Source of the DNA: Pseudomonas weihenstephanensis | GTDB taxonomy: Bacteria; Pseudomonadota; Gammaproteobacteria; Pseudomonadales; Pseudomonadaceae | Reading direction: 5' to 3' | Assembly: GCF_001043055.1 (NCBI RefSeq) | Contig: NZ_JYLF01000013.1 | Location: 1-64,000 of the forward strand | Length of the DNA stretch: 64,000 nt | In this document: positions 34,438 through 44,030 of the stretch, in pieces | Layout of the letters: each line of letters opens with the position of its first letter | Position numbering within the stretch: the first letter of the stretch is position 1 | Translations under genes and position numbers: made by a program | The notes under the pieces: generated by a model | Database searches by the model: none | Told to the model about the DNA's origin: nothing | What the model saw: the letters and a program-made list of their open reading frames with translations, nothing else

Positions 34438-35559
34438 TCAACGCTTGCGCAAAATCACGCTACCAATGGAGTAGCCTGCGCCGAATGAACTGAGGATCGC
34501 CAGTGCACCGCTTGGCAAGTCGTCCTGATAAGTGTGGAACGCGATGACTGAACCCGCCGAGCTGGTGTTGGCGTAGGTGTCGAGAATCACCGGGGCTTCT
34601 TCAACCGACGCTTCGCGACCCAACAGGCGCTTGACGATCAGGTGGTTCATGCTCAGGTTGGCCTGGTGCAGCCAGAAGCGCTTCACATCCGCTACGTTCA
34701 GTTGGTTTTCTTCAAGGTGCTGACCGATCAACTCGGCCACCATCGGGCACACCTCACGGAATACTTTGCGCCCCTCCTGTACGAACAGTCGGTCCGGGCT
34801 GTCCGCCGGCTCGTCTGAGGCACGGTTAAGAAAGCCAAAGTTGTTACGGATGCTGTTGGAGAACGTGGTCAGCAGCTTGGTGCTGACAATATCGAACTGA
34901 TGCGCGGAGGTCGCCAGGTCGGCACGCTCGACGATCACGGCGGTCGCCGCATCACCAAAGATAAAGTGGCTGTCACGGTCACGGAAATTCAAGTGGCCGG
35001 TGCACACTTCCGGGCTTACCAGCAGCACGGCCCGGGCCTGACCCAGTTGCACGCTGTTGCTGGCGGTCTGAAGGCCAAAAGTGGCCGATGAACAGGCCAC
35101 GTTCATGTCAAAGCCGAAACCCTGGATGCCCAGCGCCTGTTGCACTTCAATAGCAATGGCCGGGTATGGGCGCTGCAAGTTGGAGCAGGCGACGATGACG
35201 CCGTCGATATCGGCAGCGGTTTTACCCGCACGTTCCAGCGCCTGTCGGGCGGCGCCGACAGCCATTTCGCACAACACAGACATCTCGTCATTGGAGCGCT
35301 CTGGCAAATGCGGGCGCATGCGTTGCGGATCAAGAATGCCGTCCTTGTTCATCACAAAGCGGCTTTTGATACCGGAAGCTTTTTCGATAAAAGCGGCGCT
35401 GGACTCGGCCAGAGGCTCGATCTCGCCGGCCTCGATGGCGCCAGCGTTCTCGGCATTGAACTGTTGCACATAGGTATTGAAAGACTGCACCAGCTCTTCG
35501 TTGGAGATGCTGTTGGCCGGGGTGTACAGGCCGGTGCCGCTGATGACGACGTTATGCAC
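34438..35559 (-). CDS. Beta-ketoacyl-ACP synthase III family protein (PA3286-like)
   Basis: A 373-residue condensing enzyme from a GTG at 35559 (GAGGA 7 bases upstream). The catalytic triad is intact: C156 in NVACSSATFG, H298 in WLHQANLSM and N331 in DTYANTSSAG. Length and sequence resemble PA3286 of P. aeruginosa, reported to feed octanoyl-CoA from beta-oxidation into fatty acid synthesis, and differ from the housekeeping FabH of about 320 residues by long N-terminal insertions. A longer in-frame extension to 35709 has no start signals and was rejected. Confidence 0.9.
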   Translation of the reverse strand: MHNVVISGTGLYTPANSISNEELVQSFNTYVQQFNAENAGAIEAGEIEPLAESSAAFIEKASGIKSRFVMNKDGILDPQRMRPHLPERSNDEMSVLCEMAVGAARQALERAGKTAADIDGVIVACSNLQRPYPAIAIEVQQALGIQGFGFDMNVACSSATFGLQTASNSVQLGQARAVLLVSPEVCTGHLNFRDRDSHFIFGDAATAVIVERADLATSAHQFDIVSTKLLTTFSNSIRNNFGFLNRASDEPADSPDRLFVQEGRKVFREVCPMVAELIGQHLEENQLNVADVKRFWLHQANLSMNHLIVKRLLGREASVEEAPVILDTYANTSSAGSVIAFHTYQDDLPSGALAILSSFGAGYSIGSVILRKR

Positions 35560-35593
35560 GGTCGTTCCTCTGTTCTGATCAAGCAGAAAATAC

Positions 35594-35609
35594 TGGCACC
35601 TTAGTGCCA
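35594..35609. promoter_or_regulatory. Palindrome upstream of the ketoacyl synthase gene
   Basis: TGGCAC-CTTA-GTGCCA is a perfect 6 bp inverted repeat about 35 bases before the GTG start, next to a second one (AAGTC...GACTT at 35610-35627). They lie in the expected leader or promoter and could be an operator. No known factor is assigned. Confidence 0.4.
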
Positions 35610-35732
35610 AGTCATAAAAAGACTTACCCCAGCACATGAGGGGTAAATGCCTTGGATCAAATTTGTGTCTGGACTTTATAGCCGCGAAGTTTGCCATAAA
35701 AGGCAACATTTGGCGTTATGCGAGCAACAAAG

Positions 35733-35950
35733 CCCCTCACCCTGGCCCTCTCCCGAAGGGAGAGGGGACTGATTGCGCGCGCTTTCAATAACACTGCCAA
35801 TCAGCCCCTCTTCTACAAAAGCGGACCGTTTGCACAAACCTTAACCCCCCACAATTTAGTCCCCATCTACAAAAGTGGGGCGTTTGCACAAACCTTCAAA
35901 ACACCGCAATTTAGCCCCCTCTCCCTCCGGGAGAGGGTTGGGGTGAGGGT
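35733..35950. repeat. REP doublet (REPIN-like) with internal direct repeats
   Basis: Two inverted copies of a GC-rich REP palindrome, cccctcaccctggccctctc at the left and gggagagggttggggtgagg at the right, flank about 150 bp. The middle holds an imperfect direct repeat of about 56 bp beginning ctacaaaagcgg at 35814 and ctacaaaagtgg at 35870. The right copy touches the hrpA stop codon. A related doublet lies at 48561-48658. Confidence 0.82.
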
Positions 35951-38900
35951 CAGGCCTCCACTCCACTCCATTGCTTGCTCAAGCGCTTGTCAGAAATCGG
36001 CACTTTGGTGCCCAACTGCTGACCGAACAACGACACGCGGTACTCCTCCAGCCACCAGCGATACAGCTCCAGTTGCGGGTCGCGCTTGCCTTCCTGGGCA
36101 TGCTTGGAGGCGCGCGCCTGGTACTGCGCCCATAACCCACTCAATTCAACGCTCCACACCCGGTCTTTCTGCACCTGACCCGGCAGTTTTTCCAGTCGTA
36201 ACTCAATCGCCTTCAAATACCGCGGCAACTCCTTGAGCCACACCGCCGGCGTCTCGCGCACAAAGCCTGGGTACACCAAGTGGCTCAGTTGCTGCTTGAT
36301 GTCATTCAAGGCCACTGCTTGCGCCAGATCAATCTTGCCCTTGAAGCGCTTTTGCAGGCCGTGCCACAGCTTGAGAATGTCCAGCGTCAGTTTGGCCAGT
36401 TTCTCGGCGTGCTCAGTCCAGCCTGCGCGTTTGCGCTCGGCCAACGAAGCCAGCCCGGCGCCATCGCGCGGCAACACCGCCTCGCCTTCAAGGATGCAGC
36501 TGTCGAGACTGGCCAGCAGAATGTCTTCTACCAGGCTTTCGACCCGGCCCAGCTCGCGGTACAGCAACCCCAACTCGGTCAGCCCCGGCAACTTGCCGCG
36601 CAGGAACTTGGCCGGCTCGGCCAGTTGCTGCATCAGCAAACGTTGTAAAGCGCGGCGGTGCTGATATTCGGCCTCAGCCGGCGTCGAAAAGCGCCCTTCC
36701 TTGACCGTGTTGCCCTCTTCCACCAACGCCGGGTACACCGTCATCGACAGCCCGGCGATCTTTTGTTGGGTTTTCTCGGCCACCGGGGCAAATACTTTGG
36801 CTTCAACCGGCTGCTGGTTTTTGGCCGTTTGCGGCACTGCCAGCGCCGCCTGACTGGCCTGCGCAAAGCGTGCCGTCAGTTCAGCCAGATCACGGCCTTC
36901 TCCGAGGAATTTGCCATCAGCGTCCACCACTTCGATGTTCATCTTCAGGTGGTTTTCGACTTGCTGCGCGGCCTCTGTCCACGCCTCGTCACTGACCCGC
37001 GCACCGGTCATGCGCAACAATTCGCGGCCCAAGGTTTGCGGCAACGAACCCTGCGCAAACGCCATCCGCTCCAGAGCGGCTTTGACGAAGTCCGGCACCG
37101 GGACAAAGTTTTTGCGCAACGCTTTGGGCAAACTGCGCACCAAGGCGATGCACTTGGCCTCGATCATGCCGGGCACCAGCCATTCCAGACGCTCCGGCGG
37201 TAACACCGGAAGCAACGGCGCGGGCACTTTGACGGTCACGCCATCGCGCGGGTGATTGGGTTCAAAGTGATAGCTCAACGCCAGGGTCAAATCCCCCAGA
37301 TGCAAGGTGTCAGGGTAATGCCGGGCAGTGATTTCGGTGGCTTCGCGGGCCAGCACGTCTTCTTCGCGCATGATCAGCAGTTGCGGGTCTTTCTGGCTGT
37401 TGACCCGGTACCAGCTGTCAAACGTTGCGGTCTGATGAATCTCGGCCGGTAAGCGCGCATCGTAAAACGCATACAGGGTTTCTTCGTCTGCCAGGATGTC
37501 CCGACGACGGGCCTTGGCCTCCAGTTCGTCGAGTTGCTCCAGCAGTTGAGCGTTGGCGGTCAGGCACTTGGCTCGCGACAGAATCTCGCCGCGCACCAAC
37601 CCTTCGCGGATGAACAACTCGCGTGACATCACCGGGTCGATCGGCCCGTAATGCACGGCACGGCGCCCGACCACAATCAGCCCGAACAAGGTGATTTGCT
37701 CGTAAGCCACCACTTGCCCGCGCTTTTTCTCCCAATGCGGCTCGAAGAAGTTCTTTTTCACCAGATGCCCCGCCAGCGGCTCGATCCAGTCCGGCTCGAT
37801 CTTGGCCACCATGCGCGCATAGAGTTTGGTGGTTTCTACCAGCTCGGCGGTCATCAGCCATTGCGGGCGCTTTTTGCCCAGCCCGGATGAGGGGTGAATC
37901 CAGAACCTGCGCTGGCGCGCGCCCAGATAATCACCGTCTTCGGTCTTTTGTCCGATCTGACTGAGCAAGCCGGACAACACCGCTTTGTGCAGCTTCGGAT
38001 AATCTGCCGGCTCTTTATTGACCGTCAGTTGCAGGTCGCGGCAGATCAGGCTCAGCTGACGATGGGAATCACGCCATTCGCGCAGGCGCAGGTAGTTCAA
38101 GAAGTTCTTGCGGCACCAGTTGCGCAGCGGGCTGGCGGTCAGTGCCTGACGCTGCTCTTCAAAGCCGCGCCATACGTTGATCAGCGCAGCGAAGTCCGAG
38201 TCCACGTCTTTCCATTGCGCATGGGCCTGATCGGCCGCTTGCTGGCGCTCGGGTGGACGTTCACGCGGGTCTTGCACCGACATCGCACTGGCCACGATCA
38301 ACACTTCCTGCAAGCTGCCCAGTTTGGCCGCTTCGAGCAACATGCGGCCCATGCGCGGGTCAACCGGCAAGCGCGCCAGTTGTCGGCCCAACGGGGTCAG
38401 CTGGTTCTCGCGGTTAACCGCCGACAGCTCTTGCAACAGATTGAAACCATCGGTGATGGCCTTGCCGTCCGGTGGCTCGATGAACGGGAACGCGGTGATC
38501 TCGCCCAGCCGCAAATGCAGCATTTGCAGGATCACGGCCGCCAGGTTGGTGCGCAGAATCTCGGGGTCGGTAAATTCGGGCCGTGCGTTGAAGTCTTCTT
38601 CGGCGTACAAGCGCACGCAAATACCCGGCTCAACCCGGCCGCAACGACCTTTACGCTGATTGGCGCTGGCCTGTGAAATGGCTTCGATCGGCAGGCGCTG
38701 CACTTTGGCGCGATAGCTGTAACGACTGATACGCGCCGTGCCGCTGTCGATCACATAGCGGATACCCGGCACCGTGAGCGAGGTTTCCGCAACGTTGGTT
38801 GCCAGCACCACGCGCCGCCCAGGGTGCGACTGAAAAATTCGCTGCTGCTCGGCCGGGGACAGTCGCGCATATAAAGGCAGGATTTCGGTGTGCTTGAGTT

Positions 38901-39861
38901 GTGCCTTGCGCAGCATGTCGGCGGCATCGCGGATCTCACGCTCACCGGGCAAAAACACCAGTACATCGCCAGGGCTTTTGCGCTCATGGTGTTCGTGCGC
39001 GGCAATCTCATCCAGCGTGGCAATGATCGCCTGATCGACGCTCAAGTCTTCTTCGACACTGTTACCCTCCTCGTCCTGCTCGCTGGTCAGCGGGCGGTAC
39101 CAGGTGTCTACCGGGTACGTACGGCCCGAGACCTCGACAATCGGCGCATCGTTGAAATGCTTGGAGAAGCGCTCAAGGTCGATGGTGGCCGAGGTGATGA
39201 TGACTTTCAGGTCGGGGCGACGCGGCAGCAGGATTTTCAGATAACCCAGCAAAAAGTCGATGTTCAGACTGCGTTCGTGTGCTTCGTCGACGATGATCGT
39301 GTCGTAGCGTTCCAGGTAACGGTCGTGCTGGGTTTCGGCCAGCAAAATACCGTCGGTCATCAGCTTGACCAAGGTATTGGAATCGCTTTGATCCTCGAAC
39401 CGCACTTGATAGCCGACCAGTGCGCCCAGCGGTGTACCCAACTCTTCTGCTACGCGGCTGGCCACGCTGCGCGCTGCAATGCGCCGCGGCTGTGTGTGAC
39501 CAATCAGGCCATGCTGACCACGACCGATTTCGAGGCAGATTTTCGGCAACTGAGTGGTTTTACCCGAACCGGTCTCACCCGCCAGAATCAGCACCTGATG
39601 CTTGAGCAGCGCGGCCTTGATCTCATCGCGCTTGGCGGCAATGGGCAAGTTTTCGTCATAGCGAATCAGCGGCACACTGGCGGCCCGCGCCGTCACCTGC
39701 GCGCACGACGCCTCAACCCGCGCCACCCAGGCCGCCAGCTTGGCGTCGTCCGGTTTTTTGCGCAGCTCATGCAACTGCCGACGCAGCTTATGGCGGTCGG
39801 CAATCATGGCGTGATCGAGGTGTTTCAGCAGCGTGTCGATAGCAGGCGATTCGTCAGTCAT
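35950..39861 (-). CDS. hrpA: ATP-dependent RNA helicase HrpA
   Basis: The ATG at 39861 gives 1303 residues, the usual length of HrpA (about 1300 in E. coli). DEAH-box motifs are present: GETGSGKTTQLPK, TQPRRIAARSVASRVAEEL, VDEAHERSLNIDFLLGYLK, SATID, and QRKGRCGRVEPGICVRLY. The helicase-associated and OB-fold domains and the long DUF3418 C-terminal half follow. HrpA resolves stalled or collided ribosomes on mRNA. Its stop codon abuts a REP element. A 44-residue upstream extension lacks start signals. Confidence 0.93.
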   Translation of the reverse strand: MTDESPAIDTLLKHLDHAMIADRHKLRRQLHELRKKPDDAKLAAWVARVEASCAQVTARAASVPLIRYDENLPIAAKRDEIKAALLKHQVLILAGETGSGKTTQLPKICLEIGRGQHGLIGHTQPRRIAARSVASRVAEELGTPLGALVGYQVRFEDQSDSNTLVKLMTDGILLAETQHDRYLERYDTIIVDEAHERSLNIDFLLGYLKILLPRRPDLKVIITSATIDLERFSKHFNDAPIVEVSGRTYPVDTWYRPLTSEQDEEGNSVEEDLSVDQAIIATLDEIAAHEHHERKSPGDVLVFLPGEREIRDAADMLRKAQLKHTEILPLYARLSPAEQQRIFQSHPGRRVVLATNVAETSLTVPGIRYVIDSGTARISRYSYRAKVQRLPIEAISQASANQRKGRCGRVEPGICVRLYAEEDFNARPEFTDPEILRTNLAAVILQMLHLRLGEITAFPFIEPPDGKAITDGFNLLQELSAVNRENQLTPLGRQLARLPVDPRMGRMLLEAAKLGSLQEVLIVASAMSVQDPRERPPERQQAADQAHAQWKDVDSDFAALINVWRGFEEQRQALTASPLRNWCRKNFLNYLRLREWRDSHRQLSLICRDLQLTVNKEPADYPKLHKAVLSGLLSQIGQKTEDGDYLGARQRRFWIHPSSGLGKKRPQWLMTAELVETTKLYARMVAKIEPDWIEPLAGHLVKKNFFEPHWEKKRGQVVAYEQITLFGLIVVGRRAVHYGPIDPVMSRELFIREGLVRGEILSRAKCLTANAQLLEQLDELEAKARRRDILADEETLYAFYDARLPAEIHQTATFDSWYRVNSQKDPQLLIMREEDVLAREATEITARHYPDTLHLGDLTLALSYHFEPNHPRDGVTVKVPAPLLPVLPPERLEWLVPGMIEAKCIALVRSLPKALRKNFVPVPDFVKAALERMAFAQGSLPQTLGRELLRMTGARVSDEAWTEAAQQVENHLKMNIEVVDADGKFLGEGRDLAELTARFAQASQAALAVPQTAKNQQPVEAKVFAPVAEKTQQKIAGLSMTVYPALVEEGNTVKEGRFSTPAEAEYQHRRALQRLLMQQLAEPAKFLRGKLPGLTELGLLYRELGRVESLVEDILLASLDSCILEGEAVLPRDGAGLASLAERKRAGWTEHAEKLAKLTLDILKLWHGLQKRFKGKIDLAQAVALNDIKQQLSHLVYPGFVRETPAVWLKELPRYLKAIELRLEKLPGQVQKDRVWSVELSGLWAQYQARASKHAQEGKRDPQLELYRWWLEEYRVSLFGQQLGTKVPISDKRLSKQWSGVEA

Positions 39862-40134
39862 CAGGTGCGCAAAAGTCTTGGTAAAGGCAGGGGGCGGATT
39901 GTCGCAGATTTGGGGGCTGTTGCACGAATCTGTGGCCACTCGGCCGTTGATGAGGCGCAATCGATAGATGACCGGGTGCAAGATCACGATCACTCATCGG
40001 CTCTAATACGGCATTTGAGCGGCAGACGGGGTTTCATTTTTAATCGACATTCACTCACACCTCACTCATTGAGAGCACAACGATATAACAGGTGTGAAGC
40101 TCGAAAAGCTCAAGACCTAAATATTCAACACTGA

Positions 40135-41844
40135 CTAACCTCGGCGCCGATAAGGAAACACATCAATCACCTTGCCCTCGGCAATAGCCGCTTGCAGGCT
40201 TTTCCAGTAATCGGCGTCGTAGATTTCACCGTGCAGCTCGTCGAACAGGCGGCGCTGGCTGGCGTCGGCAAACAGGAAGGGCGGGAATTCTTCCGGGAAC
40301 ACGTCCAGCGGGCCAATCGAGTACCACGGTTCGCTGGCCATCTCGTCTTCCGGGGTGCGCGGCTGCGGGATGTGGCGAAAGTTGGCTTCGGTCAAAAAGC
40401 AGATTTCGTCGTAGTCGTAGAACACCACGCGGCCGTGGCGGGTGACGCCGAAGTTTTTCAACAGCATGTCACCGGGAAAAATATTGGCCGCGGCCAGTTG
40501 CTTGATCGCCAGCCCATAGTCATCAAGGGCTTCACGCGTTTGCGCCGCACTGGCGTTTTCCAGGTAGAGGTTGAGCGGGGTCATGCGCCGCTCGGTCCAG
40601 CAGTGACGAATCAGTACGCTGTCGCCGTCGAGCACCACGGTTGAAGGCGCAACCGCCAGCAGTTCGGCTAGGCACTCAGGTTCGAACTTGCTCAGCGGAA
40701 AGCGAAAATCGGCGAACTCCTGGGTATCGGCCATACGCCCGACCCGGTCGACACTTTTCACCAGCCGGTATTTCTCAATCACCGTGGCCCGGCTGACATT
40801 TTTCGACGGCGAAAAGCGGTCTTTGATCAGTTTGAATACCGTATTGAAGCCCGGCAGGGTGAATACGGTCATGACCATGCCGCGCACACCGGGGGCCATG
40901 ACAAAGCGGTCATCGGTGGTGGCCAGGTGATTGATCAGGGCACGGTAGAACTCGGATTTACCGTGTTTGTAAAAACCGATCGAGGTGTAAAGTTCGGCAA
41001 TGTGCTTACCGGGCAGGATGCGTTTGAGAAAGCCGATAAACTCCGCAGGCACCGGCACATCGACCATGAAGTAGGAGCGGGTAAACGAGAAAATGATCGA
41101 CACCTGTGCCTCGTCGGTGATCAAGGCATCAATCTGAATGCCCTGGCCTTCGCGGTGCAAAAACGGGATCACCAGCGGCCACTGCTCATCGTGGGTGTAC
41201 AGCCGCCCCACCAGGTACGCGCCCTTGTTGCGATACAACACCGAACCAAACAACTCGATGGCCAGTTCCGGGTCTTTGCACACCCAGTCGGGCAGGCTGT
41301 CGCGCAGTTCGGCTTCCAGTCGTCGCAGGTCACCCGGCAAGTCGGCGTAGGCCTCCCTGAAGGCGTAGTCGGTAAAGATCTGCGCGAGGGTGTCGCTTAA
41401 TTGCCCGGCCGGGCGATAGATACGGGTTTGCGCGGCCCGCGCCTGGCGCAAGGCCGGGCGCGTGGTGTGAATGAACATGCAGTCATCGCTGATCAGGTCA
41501 TGACTGAACAGGCTGCAAAAGGTCGAGTTGTACCAGGTCTCGGCCAACTCATCGTCAAAACGCAGGTCAATCAGGCGGATGTAAGCGCCTTTAACGAGCG
41601 GCCAATGGCGGGCCTCAAACAGGCCTTGCCCGGCATACGTCGACTGCAACCGCTGGCTGACTTCACTGACCTTTTGTTCGTAGAGGTTGATGCGCGCCGC
41701 TGAGGCCGCCTGCGCGTCTTGCCACAACGCGCCTTCAAAACGGGTGCGCGCACCGTCGGTGATCCGAAGGAAGTGTTCCCGATAGTCGTCAAAACCTTCC
41801 AGAATCATCTTTGCAATGGCAGCAGCAGGCCAGGACTGGGGCAT
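40135..41844 (-). CDS. aceK: Isocitrate dehydrogenase kinase/phosphatase
   Basis: A 569-residue AceK with the regulatory N-terminal half and the kinase-like C-terminal half (GMVMTVFTLPGFNTVFKLIK is the ATP loop, and NFGVTRHGRVVFYDYDE holds catalytic and metal residues). It reversibly phosphorylates isocitrate dehydrogenase and so splits carbon between the Krebs cycle and the glyoxylate shunt. GAGG lies 7 bases before the ATG. No aceA or aceB is next to it, which is normal for Pseudomonas. Confidence 0.95.
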   Translation of the reverse strand: MPQSWPAAAIAKMILEGFDDYREHFLRITDGARTRFEGALWQDAQAASAARINLYEQKVSEVSQRLQSTYAGQGLFEARHWPLVKGAYIRLIDLRFDDELAETWYNSTFCSLFSHDLISDDCMFIHTTRPALRQARAAQTRIYRPAGQLSDTLAQIFTDYAFREAYADLPGDLRRLEAELRDSLPDWVCKDPELAIELFGSVLYRNKGAYLVGRLYTHDEQWPLVIPFLHREGQGIQIDALITDEAQVSIIFSFTRSYFMVDVPVPAEFIGFLKRILPGKHIAELYTSIGFYKHGKSEFYRALINHLATTDDRFVMAPGVRGMVMTVFTLPGFNTVFKLIKDRFSPSKNVSRATVIEKYRLVKSVDRVGRMADTQEFADFRFPLSKFEPECLAELLAVAPSTVVLDGDSVLIRHCWTERRMTPLNLYLENASAAQTREALDDYGLAIKQLAAANIFPGDMLLKNFGVTRHGRVVFYDYDEICFLTEANFRHIPQPRTPEDEMASEPWYSIGPLDVFPEEFPPFLFADASQRRLFDELHGEIYDADYWKSLQAAIAEGKVIDVFPYRRRG

Positions 41845-41982
41845 GGGTGAACCTCGGTACGCACAGCGTTGATTATGTTGTTATGCGCCTGAGCTTAGTG
41901 GCCAATTGTAACCAGACGCAACCATTGCCTTGCGCGCTGCATCCCCTACACTGCCCCGCTCAAACCTTGTAAGGAAACAACC

Positions 41983-42876
41983 GTGAGACTTGTCGATATC
42001 GCGCGCATGCTGTCGCTGGCAGGCATTTGGGGCGCCAGCTTTTTGTTTATGCGGATCATCGCGCCGGTCCTCGGCTCCATCCCTACGGCGTTCTTTCGTG
42101 TCTCCATCGCAGCGACGGGGCTGCTGGTGATACTGGCGTTGATGCGGGTCCGCTGGAACTTCGGCGGCAAGTTCAAGGTGGTATTGATCCTGGGGGTGAT
42201 TAACTCCGGGATACCGGCCACGCTCTACTCGGTGGCCGCTCAAGTATTGCCGGCGGGTTATTCGGCCATTTTCAATGCCACCACACCGCTGATGGGTGTG
42301 TTGATTGGCGGGCTGTTTTTTAGCGAAAAACTCACCCTGACCAAAATGGCCGGGGTGTTTCTGGGCTTGCTCGGGGTCGGGGTGCTGACCCGTGCGGGGC
42401 CGGTGGCGTTTGATATGGATTTGCTGATGGGTGCCCTCGCCTGCTTGCTGGCCACCACGTGCTACGGCTTCGCAGGCTTTTTGGCGCGTCGCTGGCTGGA
42501 TCAGCAAGGCGGGCTTGATCCGCGTCTTTCTGCGCTGGGCAGCATGCTCGGCGCTACGCTGTTCCTGCTACCGCTGTTTGGCATCAGCCTGATCAACCAA
42601 CCACCCGCCAGTTGGGGCGGTATCAGTGTGTGGCTCTCGCTGCTGGGGCTTGGCCTGTTGTGCACAGCTTTTGCCTACATTCTGTACTTCCGTTTACTGA
42701 CCAGCATTGGCCCGGTCAAATCCATGACCGTGACCTTTATGATCCCGCCGTTTGGCGTGTTATGGGGCGCATTGTTTCTGGATGAGCCGTTGTCGATGGC
42801 GCACATTTATGGCGGCGTACTGATTGCCCTGGCGTTATGGCTGGTGCTCAAGCCAGGGGCCATCGCCAAAGCCTGA
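41983..42876 (+). CDS. EamA/DMT family transporter
   Basis: A 297-residue protein with ten membrane helices in two EamA halves, starting at GTG 41983 (AAGGAAAC upstream). Typical stretches are SLAGIWGASFLFMRIIAPVL and VTFMIPPFGVLWGALFLDEP. Inner membrane, probably an exporter of a small metabolite. Convergent with the next EamA gene, from which it is separated by only 32 bp, so a pair of paralogues end to end. Substrate unknown. Confidence 0.88.
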   Translation: MRLVDIARMLSLAGIWGASFLFMRIIAPVLGSIPTAFFRVSIAATGLLVILALMRVRWNFGGKFKVVLILGVINSGIPATLYSVAAQVLPAGYSAIFNATTPLMGVLIGGLFFSEKLTLTKMAGVFLGLLGVGVLTRAGPVAFDMDLLMGALACLLATTCYGFAGFLARRWLDQQGGLDPRLSALGSMLGATLFLLPLFGISLINQPPASWGGISVWLSLLGLGLLCTAFAYILYFRLLTSIGPVKSMTVTFMIPPFGVLWGALFLDEPLSMAHIYGGVLIALALWLVLKPGAIAKA

Positions 42877-42908
42877 TGCAAGGCGCGAGCACGCTCGCGC
42901 CTTGTCAC

Positions 42909-43775
42909 TTATGGGCGGGATTTACGGAACACGAACATCAAACCGATGATGATCATGGCCATGCCCAGCAGGCTCAACGCTGCCAGCTTATTGCCGAAAA
43001 TCATGTAATCCATGACTGCTGTCACCGCAGGCACCAGGTAAAACAGGCTGGTGACATTGACCAGATTGCCCCGGGCAATCATCCGGTACAGCAGCAAGGT
43101 CGCCAGCACGGAGACCACCAACCCCATCCATAACACCGGTACGACAAAGCCTGCGCTGTGTTCAAAATGAAACGGTTGAAACGGCACAAACACGGCGCAC
43201 ACCAGCAACCCGGCGGCATATTGCAAGGGCAAAGTGCCCAGCGGGTTGTCAGTGATGCGTTTTTGCATCAGCGTGCCCACGGTCATGCTCAGCAATGCCA
43301 GCACGGCAAAGAGCATGCCTTGCCACGACATACCCGCCAGCCCCAGCCCCTGATACACCACCAGCACCAACCCCGCCAAGCCCATAAACAGCCCCAGCAG
43401 ACGGCTCCAGGAGTGACGCCGCTCCATGATCACGGCAGTCAGTATCGGTTGCACGCCCATCACCGTGGCCATCACCCCCGGGGTGACATTAAGGTCCAGC
43501 GCCAACAGGTAAAAAATCTGATAGGCGCCGAGCAGCACCGCGCCTGTGGCCAAGGCATACCGCACGGCCTGCGCACTACGAGGCTGTTTGATTTTCAGTA
43601 AGGGGATCAGCAGCCCCAATGCCAGCAGCGCGATGGCAAAACGAATCAGCAGAAAGGCAAACGGCGACGCGTGGGCCAAGCCCCATTTAGAGAAGATCGC
43701 GCCGCTGCTCCACAGCAACACAAACAGGCTCGTGGAGGCCGCTGCAAAGGCAGATTCTTTAGAGATCGAAAACAT
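42909..43775 (-). CDS. EamA/DMT family transporter with a structured 5' region
   Basis: A 288-residue ten-helix EamA protein (FVLLWSSGAIFSKWGLAHAS at the start, VTSLFYLVPAVTAVMDYMIF near the end). AGGTG precedes the ATG. The 324 bp upstream, between this gene and lpxO, contains tandem hairpins, an intrinsic terminator and two possible short reading frames, so transcription attenuation is possible. EamA proteins often export amino acids, which would suit an amino-acid-sensing leader, but the substrate is not known. Confidence 0.88.
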   Translation of the reverse strand: MFSISKESAFAAASTSLFVLLWSSGAIFSKWGLAHASPFAFLLIRFAIALLALGLLIPLLKIKQPRSAQAVRYALATGAVLLGAYQIFYLLALDLNVTPGVMATVMGVQPILTAVIMERRHSWSRLLGLFMGLAGLVLVVYQGLGLAGMSWQGMLFAVLALLSMTVGTLMQKRITDNPLGTLPLQYAAGLLVCAVFVPFQPFHFEHSAGFVVPVLWMGLVVSVLATLLLYRMIARGNLVNVTSLFYLVPAVTAVMDYMIFGNKLAALSLLGMAMIIIGLMFVFRKSRP

Positions 43776-43796
43776 GAGTCACACCTGTCATCAGGC

Positions 43797-43894
43797 AAAA
43801 AAAGCCAACTCAGCCAAAGCTGAAGTTCATGGGTTTTTCAGACGGGTACGGCCAGCTGAACGCTCGGTTCAGCCCGCCACCACACCCGGTGGCG
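43797..43894 (-). promoter_or_regulatory. Candidate transcription attenuator or riboregulator before the EamA gene
   Basis: On the minus strand, in order: hairpin CGCCACC/GGTGGCG (43894-43875), hairpin GCTGAAC/GTTCAGC (43873-43855), and a terminator-like hairpin (43827-43807, eight pairs with one bulge) followed by GGC and seven T residues (43803-43797). The GCTGAA/TTCAGC arms recur in the second hairpin and in the terminator, so they can exchange partners and form an alternative antiterminator. A frame ending at 43838 carries Trp-Trp codons at 43882-43877 inside the first hairpin. The gene starts at 43775, 22 bases after the T run. The element could also simply terminate lpxO. Confidence 0.5.
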
Positions 43895-44030
43895 ATACGA
43901 CGACGTACACCACAGTGCGGCTGACAGGAGGAGGGTAGTGACTGATCTGCTCAGGCTGTTTGCTCGCGCACGGCACTGCCCCAGCAGACACTGCTGAGTC
44001 GACAACGCGGTGGGAAAGGAAAACCGGCAT
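43869..44030 (-). other. Doubtful short reading frame in the EamA leader
   Basis: An ATG at 44030 opens a 53-codon frame (MPVFLSHRVVDSAVSAGAVP and so on, Val-rich at the end) that stops inside the second leader hairpin. No good ribosome binding site precedes it. A different frame through the same bases, ending at 43838, holds the Trp-Trp pair but lacks a clear start codon. Either could be a leader peptide, and neither is certain. Confidence 0.25.

Noticed and set aside
35718..36236. A plus-strand frame across the REP doublet
   Set aside because: It reads through repeats and the hrpA antisense, so it is not coding.
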